NCBI RefSeq assembly: GCF_009901565.1
Contig: NZ_WXEW01000003.1
Coordinates: 497,312-561,311 of the forward strand
Source: Herbidospora solisilvae
GTDB taxonomy: Bacteria; Actinomycetota; Actinomycetes; Streptosporangiales; Streptosporangiaceae
Direction: 5' to 3'
DNA length: 64,000 nt
Part shown: positions 17,756 to 28,068 of the stretch, piece by piece
Position numbering within the stretch: the stretch's first letter is position 1
Layout: every line of letters starts with the position of its first letter
The notes under the pieces: model-generated
What the model was told of the DNA's origin: nothing
Database searches by the model: none
The model's input: only the letters and a program-made list of their open reading frames with translations
Position numbers and translations under genes: made by a program

Positions 17756-18207
17756 GACGCGATCGTGGCGCGGTGGGCGCCCACCTCGCCCGCGGTGGTG
17801 GTGGGTGTGGTGGGCACCGGCTCGAGGTGCGGTGTCTCGTCGGTGGACTTGAGGTTCTGGAGCGAGCGGCGGGTGCGCTTGAACCCGGCCAGCCCCTGCA
17901 GCCTGCGGTAGCCGACGAAGCCGAGGATCCCGGCCGTCACCAGGTAGAACACGGTGACGATCAGGAACGACAACCAGGTCGACAGGCCGACGGCGTCGTG
18001 CAGGACGTAGGCGATCGTGAAGGAGGCCAGGATCAGGACCAGGTGGAGCGTGAACGCGGCGGCGGCGAACAGGCCGGTCGCCATGCCCACCCGCTTCGCG
18101 TCGAACTTGAGCTCGCTCTTGGCGAGTTCGATCTCGGCTCTGACCAGCGTCGAAATATGGGTGCTCGCCTCGGCGACCAGAGCGCCGAGCGATTCGTCCT
18201 CGCGCAT
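17752..18207 (-). CDS. DUF1469 / phage-holin-superfamily membrane protein
   Basis: 151 aa. The conserved N-terminal helix LVRAEIELAKSELKFDAKRVG precedes two strongly hydrophobic transmembrane segments (about 43-70 and 80-103) and a basic cytoplasmic tail. This is the actinobacterial DUF1469 type (cf. Rv3669). The ATG at 18207 has AGGAG 7 bp upstream. It overlaps the hydrolase by 4 bp. Despite the family name there is no reason to think of lysis. Confidence 0.85.
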   Translation of the reverse strand: MREDESLGALVAEASTHISTLVRAEIELAKSELKFDAKRVGMATGLFAAAAFTLHLVLILASFTIAYVLHDAVGLSTWLSFLIVTVFYLVTAGILGFVGYRRLQGLAGFKRTRRSLQNLKSTDETPHLEPVPTTPTTTAGEVGAHRATIAS

Positions 18208-18232
18208 CAGGGATCTCCTATTCTGCGGACTG

Positions 18233-18925
18233 TCAACTATCATCTCGTGCCCTCGTCCGTACGCGGCTCCTGAGCACCGCCGTGGTGATCCCGGTGCCGC
18301 CCGGGTAGGCCCGGTCGCCGATGAGCAGTGAGACGGTGCAGCCGATCGCGGCGAGGACCGGCACGGCCGCGATGTCGCGCCAGACCAGATCTGGGCTGAT
18401 CCGGGCGAAACCCGGTCGTACCGAGAGCCACGCACCGCCGAACACACCGACGAACTTCCCGACGACGAGCCCGAGAAGCACGCCGAGAGTGATTCTGTCG
18501 GTGAAAACGCCTCCGAGGGCGCTCAAATCGAGCGGAACCCCGGCGGCGAGGAAGGCGAAAACCGGCACCGCGAACGCGATGTCGGTCGCCGTCGGAATCG
18601 CCCACCCCCGTGTGGCGTTCGGCACCCCTCAGCTCACCCCCAGATCAGCGCCGGCACCGCCATCCCGGCCACTGCGCGCGGGACGGCTCCCCGTGGACCA
18701 GCTCCTCCTTCAGCTCCACACCGGCGACGAAGAAGAAAGATCGCCGGCAGCCCATTCGTCCACCGTGGCGACCAGCAGGATCACGCCGATCGTCTGGGTC
18801 CGCAGAGCCTCGGCGGCCCGCACCACGGCGCGACTGCTACCCCTCGGGTGATCGGGGAAGCACCTGGACGATTCCCCCAGAAATCGCCGACCAGACTTCC
18901 CGGCACACCTTCGGCCCACTTTACC
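18233..18925 (-). pseudogene. nhaA: Decayed Na+/H+ antiporter NhaA
   Basis: Pieces of NhaA occur leftward in order but in different frames. They are the N-terminal AEALRTQTIGVILLVAT, then FFFVAGVELKEELVHGEPS, then RGWAIPTATDIAFA fused directly to PVFAFLAAGVPLDLSALGG, then GVLLGLVVGKFVGVFGG and WRDIAAVPVLAAIGCTVSLL. Whole transmembrane blocks between these are missing, including the region after ATDIAFA where the essential ion-binding Asp helices lie. At least two deletions and frame changes make it non-functional. nhaA next to a DUF1469 gene and acs is the ancestral order as far as I recall. Confidence 0.82.
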
Positions 18926-18994
18926 CAGCGCCGAACGATCACAGCCGGGGCGGGCCGTCACCTGTGGACGACCGCCCCGGCTGTGGATGTCGGA

Positions 18995-20953
<1,959 letters not shown>

Positions 20954-21257
20954 CGCGAACTCCTTACCCGAAATTCCTATGGCCTTACTTCTTCGTATCG
21001 TGCCGTATCGGGTGTTAATGACACGTGACTGGGCCCAGGGGAGTCAAACCTCACTTCGTCCAGCGGTGTCAGCTCGTCGTTGAACGGTCTTCGGCGGCTG
21101 GGGGTGGGTTTACCGGGGCTTTGGTGGTCTCTCGTGACGGCGTGGACCGGGAGCGGGGGCCGGCGCCGGATGCGGCGCAGGGCGGGGGGCGGCGGGCGGG
21201 GCCGGCCGGGCGGAGCCGTAACGGAAGGGCTCTTCGGTTGTCGATAGGGTCGGGCGG
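20954..21257. other. Intergenic region between divergent acs and Fic-like genes
   Basis: About 300 bp. The acs-proximal part (20960-21025) is the lower-GC promoter side. The half next to 21258 is extremely G-rich (21140-21220). No ORF, RNA gene or clear operator is seen. GTGTCATTAACAC near 21013-21025 (read on the minus strand) is an imperfect palindrome that could be a regulator site for acs. Confidence 0.4.
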
Positions 21258-22022
21258 ATGAGTGATCCGCTGGTCGTGGTGGCCGAGCTGCCCGGTGTGC
21301 CCGAGGCCGTCACGGAGGCCCGGGAGGCCGTCGACGTTCTCTATCGGCATCGCATCCTGCGCAGACGGCAGCCTGAAGTGTCGGCCGAGTCCGCGTTGCG
21401 CGGCGCGCGCGCCTCCGCCGCGCTGGAGGGCGCCGACGTTCCGCTGGGCACGCTGCGGGCCGGTGAGGCCGGCGATCCGGTGGCGCAGGGGGCGCTGCGG
21501 GTCTCCGCCGAGCTGGGCCGTCTCGGGCCGCTGTGGCGGTCGGCGCCGCCGCAGGTGCTGGCCCGGCTCCACACGCTCGCGGCCGCGGGGCTGCTCGCCG
21601 ATCCGGGGCGTCCGCGTACGGCTGCCACGGCGGCCGACCCTCTGGGGATCGGCCCGGCTCCGGTGGACGTCTCCGCGCGCATGGCCGCTCTGGCCGGGCT
21701 GACCTCGACGAAGGCGCCCGCGCTGGTGCTGGGTGCGATCGTGCACGCCGAGATCGTGGCGCTGCGGCCGTTCGGCGTGGCCGACGGTCTGGTGGCGCGG
21801 GCGGCGGAGCGGCTCAGCCTGGTCGAACACGGCCTCGACCCCAAGTCGCTCGTGGCGGTGGAGGTGGGGCACCGGGAGTCGGTGGGGGCGTACCCGGAGG
21901 CCCTGAAGGCCTATCTGACCGGCACGTCCGAGGGTGTCGCAACGTGGGTGATCCACTGCGCGCGGGCAGTGGTCCTGGGCGTCAGGGAGACCACGGCCAT
22001 TTGTGAAGCGCTGTCGCGTTAA
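21258..22022 (+). CDS. Fic-domain-like protein with degenerate active-site motif
   Basis: 254 aa. The helical layout and the segment GAIVHAEIVALRPFGVADG followed by LVARAAERL aligns with the Fic core HPFxxGNGRxxR, but the catalytic His is Arg and the GN is AD. An inhibitory-helix-like SALRGARASAALEG lies upstream. It is therefore probably an inactive Fic fold (pseudoenzyme) conserved in actinobacteria beside ssd; the family assignment is by motif only. A strong hairpin terminator follows immediately. Confidence 0.68.
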   Translation: MSDPLVVVAELPGVPEAVTEAREAVDVLYRHRILRRRQPEVSAESALRGARASAALEGADVPLGTLRAGEAGDPVAQGALRVSAELGRLGPLWRSAPPQVLARLHTLAAAGLLADPGRPRTAATAADPLGIGPAPVDVSARMAALAGLTSTKAPALVLGAIVHAEIVALRPFGVADGLVARAAERLSLVEHGLDPKSLVAVEVGHRESVGAYPEALKAYLTGTSEGVATWVIHCARAVVLGVRETTAICEALSR

Positions 22023-22041
22023 TCAATTGCGGACACAAGCG

Positions 22042-22069
22042 GACGGCGTCCCTGGAATGGGACGCCGTC
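22042..22069 (+). terminator. Hairpin terminator after Fic-like gene
   Basis: A perfect 11-bp stem, GACGGCGTCCC / GGGACGCCGTC, with a 6-nt loop starts 19 bp after the stop. There is no T-tract, as is common for actinobacterial terminators. Confidence 0.75.
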
Positions 22070-22732
22070 GCCAGTACGTCGAGCCGGGTTACCAAGCGTG
22101 CACCTAATTTGTCGAAACGGGACAAGCCCGCAACGACACGCCTCCCGCGGCTGGTCGCACGTGGGTGCCCGACGGCCGTACCCGGACACTCGGTCCGTAC
22201 GCCCTTTGTACGTCGGAACTGCGCACTTGGGAACCCCTCCGAGCAAGACCTTTACCGAGCCCGGAATCCGCCGATTCCGGCTTCTGGTGTGGTTTGTGAC
22301 CATGTGGGGCAATGGATCGATACATCACGTCCCCTCCTGACAGTGATCACTGACCGTGACCATACGGCCGCATTCCCCCTGCTTGCGCGAAGCCCAAAAA
22401 AACTGCCGCAAATTGCAGATTGCTGCTCGACGAAACTCGGGCGGATCGGGCAGCATACGGTGTTATCTCCCAGTGTGGGAGTGACTGTGCACAGGGCACC
22501 TTTGCAAGTCCCTTGCCATGCCCTGGCCCACTGATGAAAGCTTTCATCACACGGGACCGGCTCTACCCCCCCGGAGCCGGACCGATCGGCGACCCCCGCT
22601 CTCCCCCCCGGCGGGGGTCGCCCCCTTTTTCCACAGGGCGATCCTTATCCACAGATCCCGGTACGGGCGTTCGTGATCTTCGGCAGGTCGGCACCGTGAG
22701 GCTTCCGTCCCACGACCGAGGAGCCTCCGCCC
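22070..22732. promoter_or_regulatory. Long non-coding region upstream of ssd with several palindromes
   Basis: No convincing gene in 660 bp. It contains a stem CCGGAATC-cgcc-GATTCCGG (22261-22280), a 12-bp palindrome CAGTGATCACTG (22341-22352), a perfect 18-bp palindrome TGATGAAAGCTTTCATCA (22532-22549), and one DnaA-box match TTATCCACA (22645-22653) with TTTTTCCACA 19 bp earlier. Base composition of 22370-22500 is lower in GC than neighbours, suggesting promoter DNA. The 18-bp palindrome resembles LacI-type operators. Confidence 0.5.
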
Positions 22733-23770
22733 ATGCACCGCCCGCTGGCCGTCACCGCCGACCGCGACCTGCTCGACGACCTGCTGCGGGTGGCCGCGGC
22801 CGCCGGAGTCGAGCTCGACGTCGCCCACGAGGCCGCCCAGGCGCGCCCCCGGTGGCGGACCGCGCCGCTGGTCGTCATAGGGGCTGACCTGGCCGACGCC
22901 CTCGCGGCCACCGGCCCGCCGCCTCGGCAGGGCGTGCTGCTGGTGACGTCCGACCCGGCCGACCCGTCGATGTGGCGGCGCTGCGTGGCCGTCGGGGCGT
23001 CGGCCGTCCTGGAACTGCCCGACGCCGAACGGCTGCTCGTCGACGAGTTCGCCGAGGCCGCCGAACCCTCCTCCCGCGCCGGGGCGGTGGTGTGCGTGGC
23101 CGGCGGCCGCGGCGGCGTCGGCGCCACGGTGCTGGCGGCCTCGCTGGCCCTGACGGCGGCCCGATCGGGCTCCCGAACCCTGCTCGTCGACGCCGACCCG
23201 CTCGGCGGCGGCATCGACGTGGTGCTCGGACAGGAGGAGGCGACCGGCGCCCGATGGCCCGACATCGTCGGCCGGGAGGGCCGGGTGAGCTACGCGGCCC
23301 TCCAGGGGGCACTGCCGACCTTCGGCGAGTTGACTGTCCTGTCATGGCACCGGGGTGAACCGATGCGCATCCCCCGCGAGGCGATGCGCGCGGTGCTGGA
23401 GGCGGCGCGGCGAGGCTGCGATCTCGTGGTGGTCGATCTGCCACGGTTCGTCGACGCCGGTGCCGAGGAGGCGCTTTCGCGGTCCGGCGTGGCTTTGCTG
23501 GTGGTTTCCGCTGATGTTCGAGGGGTGCTCGCCGCCGGTCAGGCACTGGCCGGGGTGCGGGAACAGGCCGGTGACGTACGGGCGGTCGTGCGCGCCGGGA
23601 GCCTGGAGCCCGGCGTGGTGGCCCAGTCGCTGGGGGTGCCGCTGGCGGGGGTCGTGCCGGAGCAGCGGGGCCTGGCCGAGGCGCTCGACCGCGGCGACGC
23701 CCCGCCGCTGAAGCGCACGCCGCTTGGGCGCTTCTGCGGGGAACTGCTGGCCGGGTTGTCGGTGTCGTGA
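22733..23770 (+). CDS. ssd: Septum-site-determining protein Ssd (CpaE-like P-loop ATPase)
   Basis: 345 aa. An N-terminal receiver-like/CpaE domain (about 1-110) precedes a MinD/ParA ATPase domain with the deviant Walker A AGGRGGVGATVLA (Thr/Lys pattern altered, as in Ssd proteins), LLVDADPLGGGID and VVVDLPRF. Ssd homologues affect septation and, with the downstream genes, pilus-type secretion; in mycobacteria it is Rv3660c. The stop overlaps the GTG start of the TadA-type ATPase gene (GTGA), so it heads the tad-like operon. Confidence 0.92.
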   Translation: MHRPLAVTADRDLLDDLLRVAAAAGVELDVAHEAAQARPRWRTAPLVVIGADLADALAATGPPPRQGVLLVTSDPADPSMWRRCVAVGASAVLELPDAERLLVDEFAEAAEPSSRAGAVVCVAGGRGGVGATVLAASLALTAARSGSRTLLVDADPLGGGIDVVLGQEEATGARWPDIVGREGRVSYAALQGALPTFGELTVLSWHRGEPMRIPREAMRAVLEAARRGCDLVVVDLPRFVDAGAEEALSRSGVALLVVSADVRGVLAAGQALAGVREQAGDVRAVVRAGSLEPGVVAQSLGVPLAGVVPEQRGLAEALDRGDAPPLKRTPLGRFCGELLAGLSVS

Positions 23771-24645
23771 GCGCGGTGTCGGCGGACCTGCTGGAGGCGG
23801 TCCGCGTCCGGCTCGCCCGCGACGGCCTCGACCCGTCACCCGCCCAGGTGGCCGCGGCCCTGCGGGCCGAACGGGCGGTGCTCGGCGACGCCGAGGTCCT
23901 GGCCGTCGCCCGGCTGCTCCGCGCCGAACTGATCGGAGCCGGGCCGCTCGAAGGCCTGCTCGCCGAATCCGGGGTGACCGACGTGCTGGTCAACGGTCCG
24001 CGGGAGGTGTGGGTCGACGACGGGGGCGGGTTGCGGAAGACGTCCGTCACCTTCCGCTCCGACGACGACGTGCGACGTCTGGCGCAACGGCTGGCGGCCG
24101 CCGCCGGGCGACGCCTCGACGACGCCTGCCCGTATGTCGACGCACGGCTGGCCGGCGGGGTGCGGCTGCACGCGGTCCTGCCGCCGGTCTCGGCGGAGGG
24201 GACGTGTTTGTCGTTGCGCTTGCCGCCCCGGCACACCTACGGGCTCGACGACCTGGTGACCGGTGTGGGGGCGCAGGTGCTGCGGTCGGTGATGCGGGCC
24301 CGGCTGGCATTCGTCGTGTCGGGCGGGACGGGGACCGGGAAGACGACCTTGTTGTCGGCGCTGTTGTCGCTGGCCGATCCGGGGGAGCGGCTGCTGCTGG
24401 TCGAAGATTCGGCCGAGCTGCGGCCTGCGCATCCCCACGTGGTGCGGCTGGAGACGCGGCCCCCGAACCTCGAAGGAGTCGGCGGGGTGACGCTGCGAGA
24501 CCTGGTGCGGCAGGCGTTGCGGATGCGGCCTGACCGGGTGGTCGTCGGGGAGGTTCGCGGGGCCGAGGTGGTCGAGCGCAACCGCCACAAAACACCTACA
24601 CTCAGACGATGGAAGTCCGTAGTGCCGCGATCTATTGCAGATTGA
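23767..24645 (+). pseudogene. TadA/CpaF-type secretion ATPase interrupted by the integrated element
   Basis: The native part is about 270 aa. It has an N-terminal domain with GPLEGLLAESGVTDVLVNGP, Walker A GGTGTGKTTLLSALL, the Asp-box region LLLVEDSAELRP, the His-containing HPHVVRLETRP and Walker B-like PDRVVVGEVRGAEVV. In family members this continues DLLAALNTGHEGG with the His box. Here the frame turns into ERNRHKTPTL and stops at 24645. About 120 C-terminal residues, including the catalytic His box, are missing. The break point is at about 24570, 40 bp before a serine integrase gene. Confidence 0.9.
24555..24608. other. Putative left attachment junction (attL)
   Basis: Native ATPase coding sequence continues to about GAGGTGGTCGA (24566-24576). 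The family expects GAC CTG CTG next, but CGCAACCGCC follows. The crossover dinucleotide is therefore within or just before 24572-24576. The remaining 32 bp before the integrase ATG would be one attP arm. The exact core needs the right junction, which is outside the window. Confidence 0.6.
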
Positions 24646-26039
24646 GCTACGCCCCTGATGGTTCCCTGGAAAAGGTCGAACGCCAAGAGGCCGACTGTCG
24701 GGCTACAGCGCAACGGCTGAACTGGCCGATCTCCGAGAGACACATCTACCACGACAACTCCCGCTCGGCCTGGCAGCGGAATCGCAAGCGTCCCGGCTGG
24801 GACAGTCTCCTCGCGGCGATCGAGGCGGGCGAAGTTGATGGGGTTGTGGTCTATCACGGCGATCGGCTGATCCGTCAGCCCTTCGACCTTGAGGTGCTGC
24901 TGCGGCTCGCTGACGACAAGCATCTGCCCCTGGCATCGGTGTCCGGGACACGCGACCTCCACAACGAGGACGACCGATACATCCTGCGCATCGAGGCTGC
25001 CGGCTTCTGCCGCGAGTCGGCCAGTACCTCTCGGCGAGTCAAGCGGGGGTGGGCCGCTCGCGCACGGGACGGCCGGGAGGCAGGCGGGGGCAAGCGGCCC
25101 TTCGGATACGGCGTTCCCACGAACCGTGTGGGCCGTACAGGGCGTCCGATCTACGACGTCACCCGCCAGAACCCTGAGGAGGCAGCGGTCCTCCAGGAGG
25201 CCGTCAGGCGCCTTCTAGCAGGCGAACCCCAGGGGTCTGTACTCGCGTGGATGAACACGGTCTCGACCACCTCACAGGGGCAGCGGTGGAGCGGCAAGGC
25301 CCTCACGAACCTGCTTAAGTCTCCGCGCATTGCGGGCTTTGTCGCCCACCAGGGTGAGCTCATCAAGGCCGTATGGGACCCGATCATCAGCGAGGAGGAC
25401 TGGCGGAGCATTGGATTCCTGATGGGGCAGCGCGCGGAGGCGTTCGGCTACCACGGCCGCGAGCGGCGCTATCTCCTGACGGGCATCGCGACATGCGTGT
25501 CATGCGGGGGGACGCTAGTGACCAAGCCGTCGGGCGGCCGCAACCGCAAAACGTCTCGGCTGTACCACTGCCCAAGAACGCGGGACTGTTCCGGCCGGGT
25601 ATCGAGGAATGTTGACCATCTTGATCGGTATGTGACGGGTCGAGTCCTCCACCGGCTTGCTGATCCCGACCTGCTTGCCGAGGTCATCAGGCCCGATCCC
25701 GAAGTTGTGGCGGACCTGGCGAAACTGGAAGCCCGCCGGGCCCAACTCAAGGCGGCCTTCACCAAACTGGCCGATCATCCCGACCTGGACCCGCTGGTGC
25801 TTGCGGATCAGCTCACGGCCGTCGGGAAGCAGATCGAGACCAAGCGGCAGCGTCATGCAGCCGGCGAGCGGGAGCGGCTGCTCACTCGGATGGCGGGGAT
25901 CACGCTGGAGCAGTGGGAGGCCACGCCCATCGAGGTGCGGGCCGCGACGGTGAGGGCGCTGTTCCGAATTGTCGTGCTGCCGGCCACATGGAGGGGGCCG
26001 GGGTTTGATCCGGCGAGTGTGGACATGCAGCCGATCTGA
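24609..26039 (+). CDS. Large serine integrase (site-specific recombinase)
   Basis: 476 aa. The N-terminal resolvase domain has AAIYCRLSYAPDG (the catalytic Ser is the one in CRLS) and VVYHGDRLIRQPFD. The recombinase domain follows (about 160-270, GKALTNLLKSPRIAGF). Next is a zinc ribbon with CVSCGG and YHCPRTRDC, a coiled-coil (LEARRAQLKAAFTKL) and the C-terminal RVLPATWRG-type tail seen in phage integrases. It catalyses attP x attB recombination. It lies 40 bp from the junction in the ATPase gene, the standard layout for an attL-proximal integrase. Confidence 0.95.
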   Translation: MEVRSAAIYCRLSYAPDGSLEKVERQEADCRATAQRLNWPISERHIYHDNSRSAWQRNRKRPGWDSLLAAIEAGEVDGVVVYHGDRLIRQPFDLEVLLRLADDKHLPLASVSGTRDLHNEDDRYILRIEAAGFCRESASTSRRVKRGWAARARDGREAGGGKRPFGYGVPTNRVGRTGRPIYDVTRQNPEEAAVLQEAVRRLLAGEPQGSVLAWMNTVSTTSQGQRWSGKALTNLLKSPRIAGFVAHQGELIKAVWDPIISEEDWRSIGFLMGQRAEAFGYHGRERRYLLTGIATCVSCGGTLVTKPSGGRNRKTSRLYHCPRTRDCSGRVSRNVDHLDRYVTGRVLHRLADPDLLAEVIRPDPEVVADLAKLEARRAQLKAAFTKLADHPDLDPLVLADQLTAVGKQIETKRQRHAAGERERLLTRMAGITLEQWEATPIEVRAATVRALFRIVVLPATWRGPGFDPASVDMQPI

Positions 26040-26063
26040 CCTGCAGGAACGCGACAAGCTGGT

Positions 26064-26297
26064 TCAGGGGCGGGTCTCCACGGCCAACTGTTGAGCCAGG
26101 CCGGCGAGCGATGCGGCTTCGAGCGTCTTGGCCGAGGACACAGCGGTCCATCCGTTGTCGTCCTTGCGGATCTCCCAGAGGGGATACATCCCCGAAAGGA
26201 TCTCAAGCAGGCGCGGTTCTCCAGTGAGTCCGGCTGATCGCAGGTGGCGGTATCCGGTCACCACGGCTGACCAAATATGGCAGTGACTTCCACACAC
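26064..26297 (-). CDS. Small hypothetical protein
   Basis: Up to 77 aa. The C-terminal 40 residues (MYPLWEIRKDDNGWTAV then LEAASLAGLAQQLAVE) look like a compact domain seen in many small actinobacterial proteins, so the reading frame is probably real. The start is uncertain: the Met at 26189 lacks a good ribosome site and the upstream start at 26297 is equally weak. Function unknown. It is the only leftward gene between the integrase and the regulators. Confidence 0.45.
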   Translation of the reverse strand: MCGSHCHIWSAVVTGYRHLRSAGLTGEPRLLEILSGMYPLWEIRKDDNGWTAVSSAKTLEAASLAGLAQQLAVETRP

Positions 26298-26353
26298 AAC
26301 ACTGCGCTATTCCGCGCTCCTGCGTGCTGTTCCGTGCCTTGGTTTAGGGCGGT

Positions 26354-26677
26354 GTGGATCTCTACCTTCCTCTCGTGATCTTTAGCGAGGGGGAGCCTGA
26401 GCTGTGGCCGGTTGACAGGGACGCGGAACAGCCGTTGTGGGAACAGGTGTACGACATCCTGCGGGAGCGTATCGAGGCCGGCGACTTCCCTCAGGGGCGG
26501 GCGATCCCCAGCATCAACAAGTTGCTCGGGCGGGTCGACGTAGCGGAGGCGACGCTTCAGAAGGCCTTGACCCAACTGAAGAAGGAAGGTTTCCTTCGAG
26601 GTCGGCAGGGACGTGGAATTTTTGTACGACCTCATCAGGAGTGGAATCCTCCCCCTCCGCCAGATGGGACGGCGTGA
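26354..26677 (+). CDS. GntR-family winged-HTH regulator (short form)
   Basis: 107 aa from GTG 26354. The winged HTH is clear: PLWEQVYDILRERIEAGDFP, AIPSINKLLGRVDVAEATLQKAL, QLKKEGFLRGRQGRGIFV. There is no ligand-binding C-terminal domain. The recognition helix deviates from the usual SRxTVRxAL form (VAEATLQKAL). Short GntR proteins like KorSA control excision and transfer in actinobacterial elements, so a role in control of the integrase end is plausible. Confidence 0.8.
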   Translation: MDLYLPLVIFSEGEPELWPVDRDAEQPLWEQVYDILRERIEAGDFPQGRAIPSINKLLGRVDVAEATLQKALTQLKKEGFLRGRQGRGIFVRPHQEWNPPPPPDGTA

Positions 26678-26827
26678 TGAACATGTGACTCCTCGCGCAC
26701 TCCCCGTGGGGTCATACTCGGATGGTCCAACATCACGGCGCAATACCAATTGCGGATTGCGCGGTGGAAAAGCGCGGTCCATAGTCCTGATTGCGGAGGT
26801 TTCTCCCGACTCGGCGAGGGAGCGGGC

Positions 26828-27703
26828 ATGACGTCCCCCACGATCCAACGTCGTCTCTTTGCGCAGGCGATCAAGAAATACCGCACGGCAGCCCAGCTCA
26901 CGCCCCGGGAAGCGTCGGTCAGGGCGAAGAAGTATGCCAACTGGGTGTATGAGATTGAGCGCGGCGAGTCAAAGCAATTGCGACGACCGGAAGTCGAGCG
27001 ACTGCTCAAGGCCTGCGGCGTGGAGTCGGCATCCGAGCGCCAAAGACTGTGGGAGCTCGTCGACTCGGCCCGGGAACCCGGCTGGTGGCAGGAATACGAC
27101 ATGGTCCTCCCGGACCTGGAGGCCGGCGCGCAGAGAATCCTGGCATACGAGCCGCTTTGCGTACCGGGGCTGCTCCAAACTCCGGAATATGCGCGTGCGG
27201 TGCTCATTGCTGCTGGGCATGATGCCTGTGAGATTGAGCGGCGGGTGACGGCCCGTATGCGCCGGCAGCAGATTCTGACGCGGTCTGATTCGCCCGTTCG
27301 GCTGGACGCCGTGCTGGACGAATCGGTGATCTCCAAGGTTGTGGGGTCCCCCGAGGTGATGCGTGCTCAAGTGCGGCATCTCGTGGAGTTGGCGCACGCC
27401 CCGACGGTCAGCGTGCGTATCGTCGCTGGCGCTCATGCGGCGATGGTCGGCGGATTCGGCCTGCTGGAATTCGACGGCGTTGGCCCTCTGGTCTACCTGG
27501 AGACCCCAGTCGGAAAAGGGATCGTGGTCGAGGACGGGGTTCCTCAATACAAAGCTCTGCATGACCGGCTCACCGACGAGGCGAGGTCAACGGCCGAGTC
27601 GGTCGTGCGGATGGCGGCGAGGGTCGACGCCTTGAGGCACCAAGGAGCGCAACATGAGGATCCGCAGGAGCTACCGCACGAGCTCGTACTCGGGCGGCGG
27701 TGA
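26828..27703 (+). CDS. XRE-family HTH regulator with DUF5753 domain
   Basis: 291 aa. The N-terminal HTH (RLFAQAIKKYRTAAQLTPRE onward, KYANWVYEIERGESKQ) is followed by the DUF5753 effector domain with ILAYEPLCVPGLLQTPEYAR and the VRIVAGAHAAMVGGFGLLEF strand. The start at 26828 is chosen over an upstream in-frame ATG at 26750 because GGGAGCGGGC precedes it and the upstream residues are not HTH-like. The next gene is its usual DUF397 partner, overlapping by 50 bp. Such pairs in Streptomyces act as developmental or toxin-like switches. Confidence 0.9.
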   Translation: MTSPTIQRRLFAQAIKKYRTAAQLTPREASVRAKKYANWVYEIERGESKQLRRPEVERLLKACGVESASERQRLWELVDSAREPGWWQEYDMVLPDLEAGAQRILAYEPLCVPGLLQTPEYARAVLIAAGHDACEIERRVTARMRRQQILTRSDSPVRLDAVLDESVISKVVGSPEVMRAQVRHLVELAHAPTVSVRIVAGAHAAMVGGFGLLEFDGVGPLVYLETPVGKGIVVEDGVPQYKALHDRLTDEARSTAESVVRMAARVDALRHQGAQHEDPQELPHELVLGRR

Positions 27704-27845
27704 ACAGTGCGTCGAAGTTGAGGACCTGGAAGACGGCAGTCGGCGAGTACGTCACAGCAAGCATCGGAAACGGCGTCCGCTGGAGTTCACCGAGGCGGAA
27801 TGGAACGCCTTCATCAAGGGCGTGAAGGATGGAGAGTTCGACTGA
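27654..27845 (+). CDS. DUF397 protein
   Basis: 63 aa. The family pattern is present: SSYSGGGEQCVEVEDL, VRHSKHRKRRPLEF, then EWNAFIKGVKDGEFD. DUF397 proteins are small partners (often antagonists) of the XRE-DUF5753 regulators. Here the gene starts inside the 3' end of its partner. It is followed by a strong terminator. Confidence 0.9.
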   Translation: MRIRRSYRTSSYSGGGEQCVEVEDLEDGSRRVRHSKHRKRRPLEFTEAEWNAFIKGVKDGEFD

Positions 27846-27871
27846 CCAGGTTGTTTAGCTGATCAGTTTAG

Positions 27872-27900
27872 GAAGGGGCCGACGGCGGTTCGGCCCCTTC
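27872..27900. terminator. Bidirectional hairpin terminator
   Basis: GAAGGGGCCG / CGGCCCCTTC form a 10-bp stem with a 9-nt loop, followed by TCATTTGTTC. It sits between the convergent DUF397 gene and the leftward gene ending at 27901 and can serve both. Confidence 0.85.
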
Positions 27901-28068
27901 TCATTTGTTCTTCGGCTCCCGTCGCCACCAGTGGCGCGTTTTGATCTGGGCGATGACTGAAGGGTCCGCGCCCGGCGGGACGATCACCTTGGCGAACTCG
28001 CCCGTCTCTGCAGAGATGAGGGCGTCGACATCGGGCCCGAGGTCATGCACATGCCATTGATCACTCAT
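27901..28068 (-). CDS. Small hypothetical protein
   Basis: 55 aa: starts MSDQWHVHDLGPDVDALI and ends KTRHWWRREPKNK, with PPGADPSVIAQI between. The ATG overlaps the stop of the upstream leftward gene by 4 bp, which supports this start over the longer in-frame extension. I do not recognise the family. It belongs to a two-gene leftward operon ending at the terminator. Confidence 0.6.
   Translation of the reverse strand: MSDQWHVHDLGPDVDALISAETGEFAKVIVPPGADPSVIAQIKTRHWWRREPKNK

Noticed and set aside
17752-18207. DUF1469 protein as a phage holin
   Set aside because: The family name includes phage holin superfamily, but the gene is in a conserved chromosomal operon far from phage genes.
22645-22653. 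Chromosomal origin (single DnaA box near ssd)
   Set aside because: Only one exact and one partial box; no dnaA, dnaN or box array around.
22098-22887. Several short ORFs in the region upstream of ssd
   Set aside because: No ribosome sites, no protein-like composition; region is rich in palindromes and reads as regulatory DNA.
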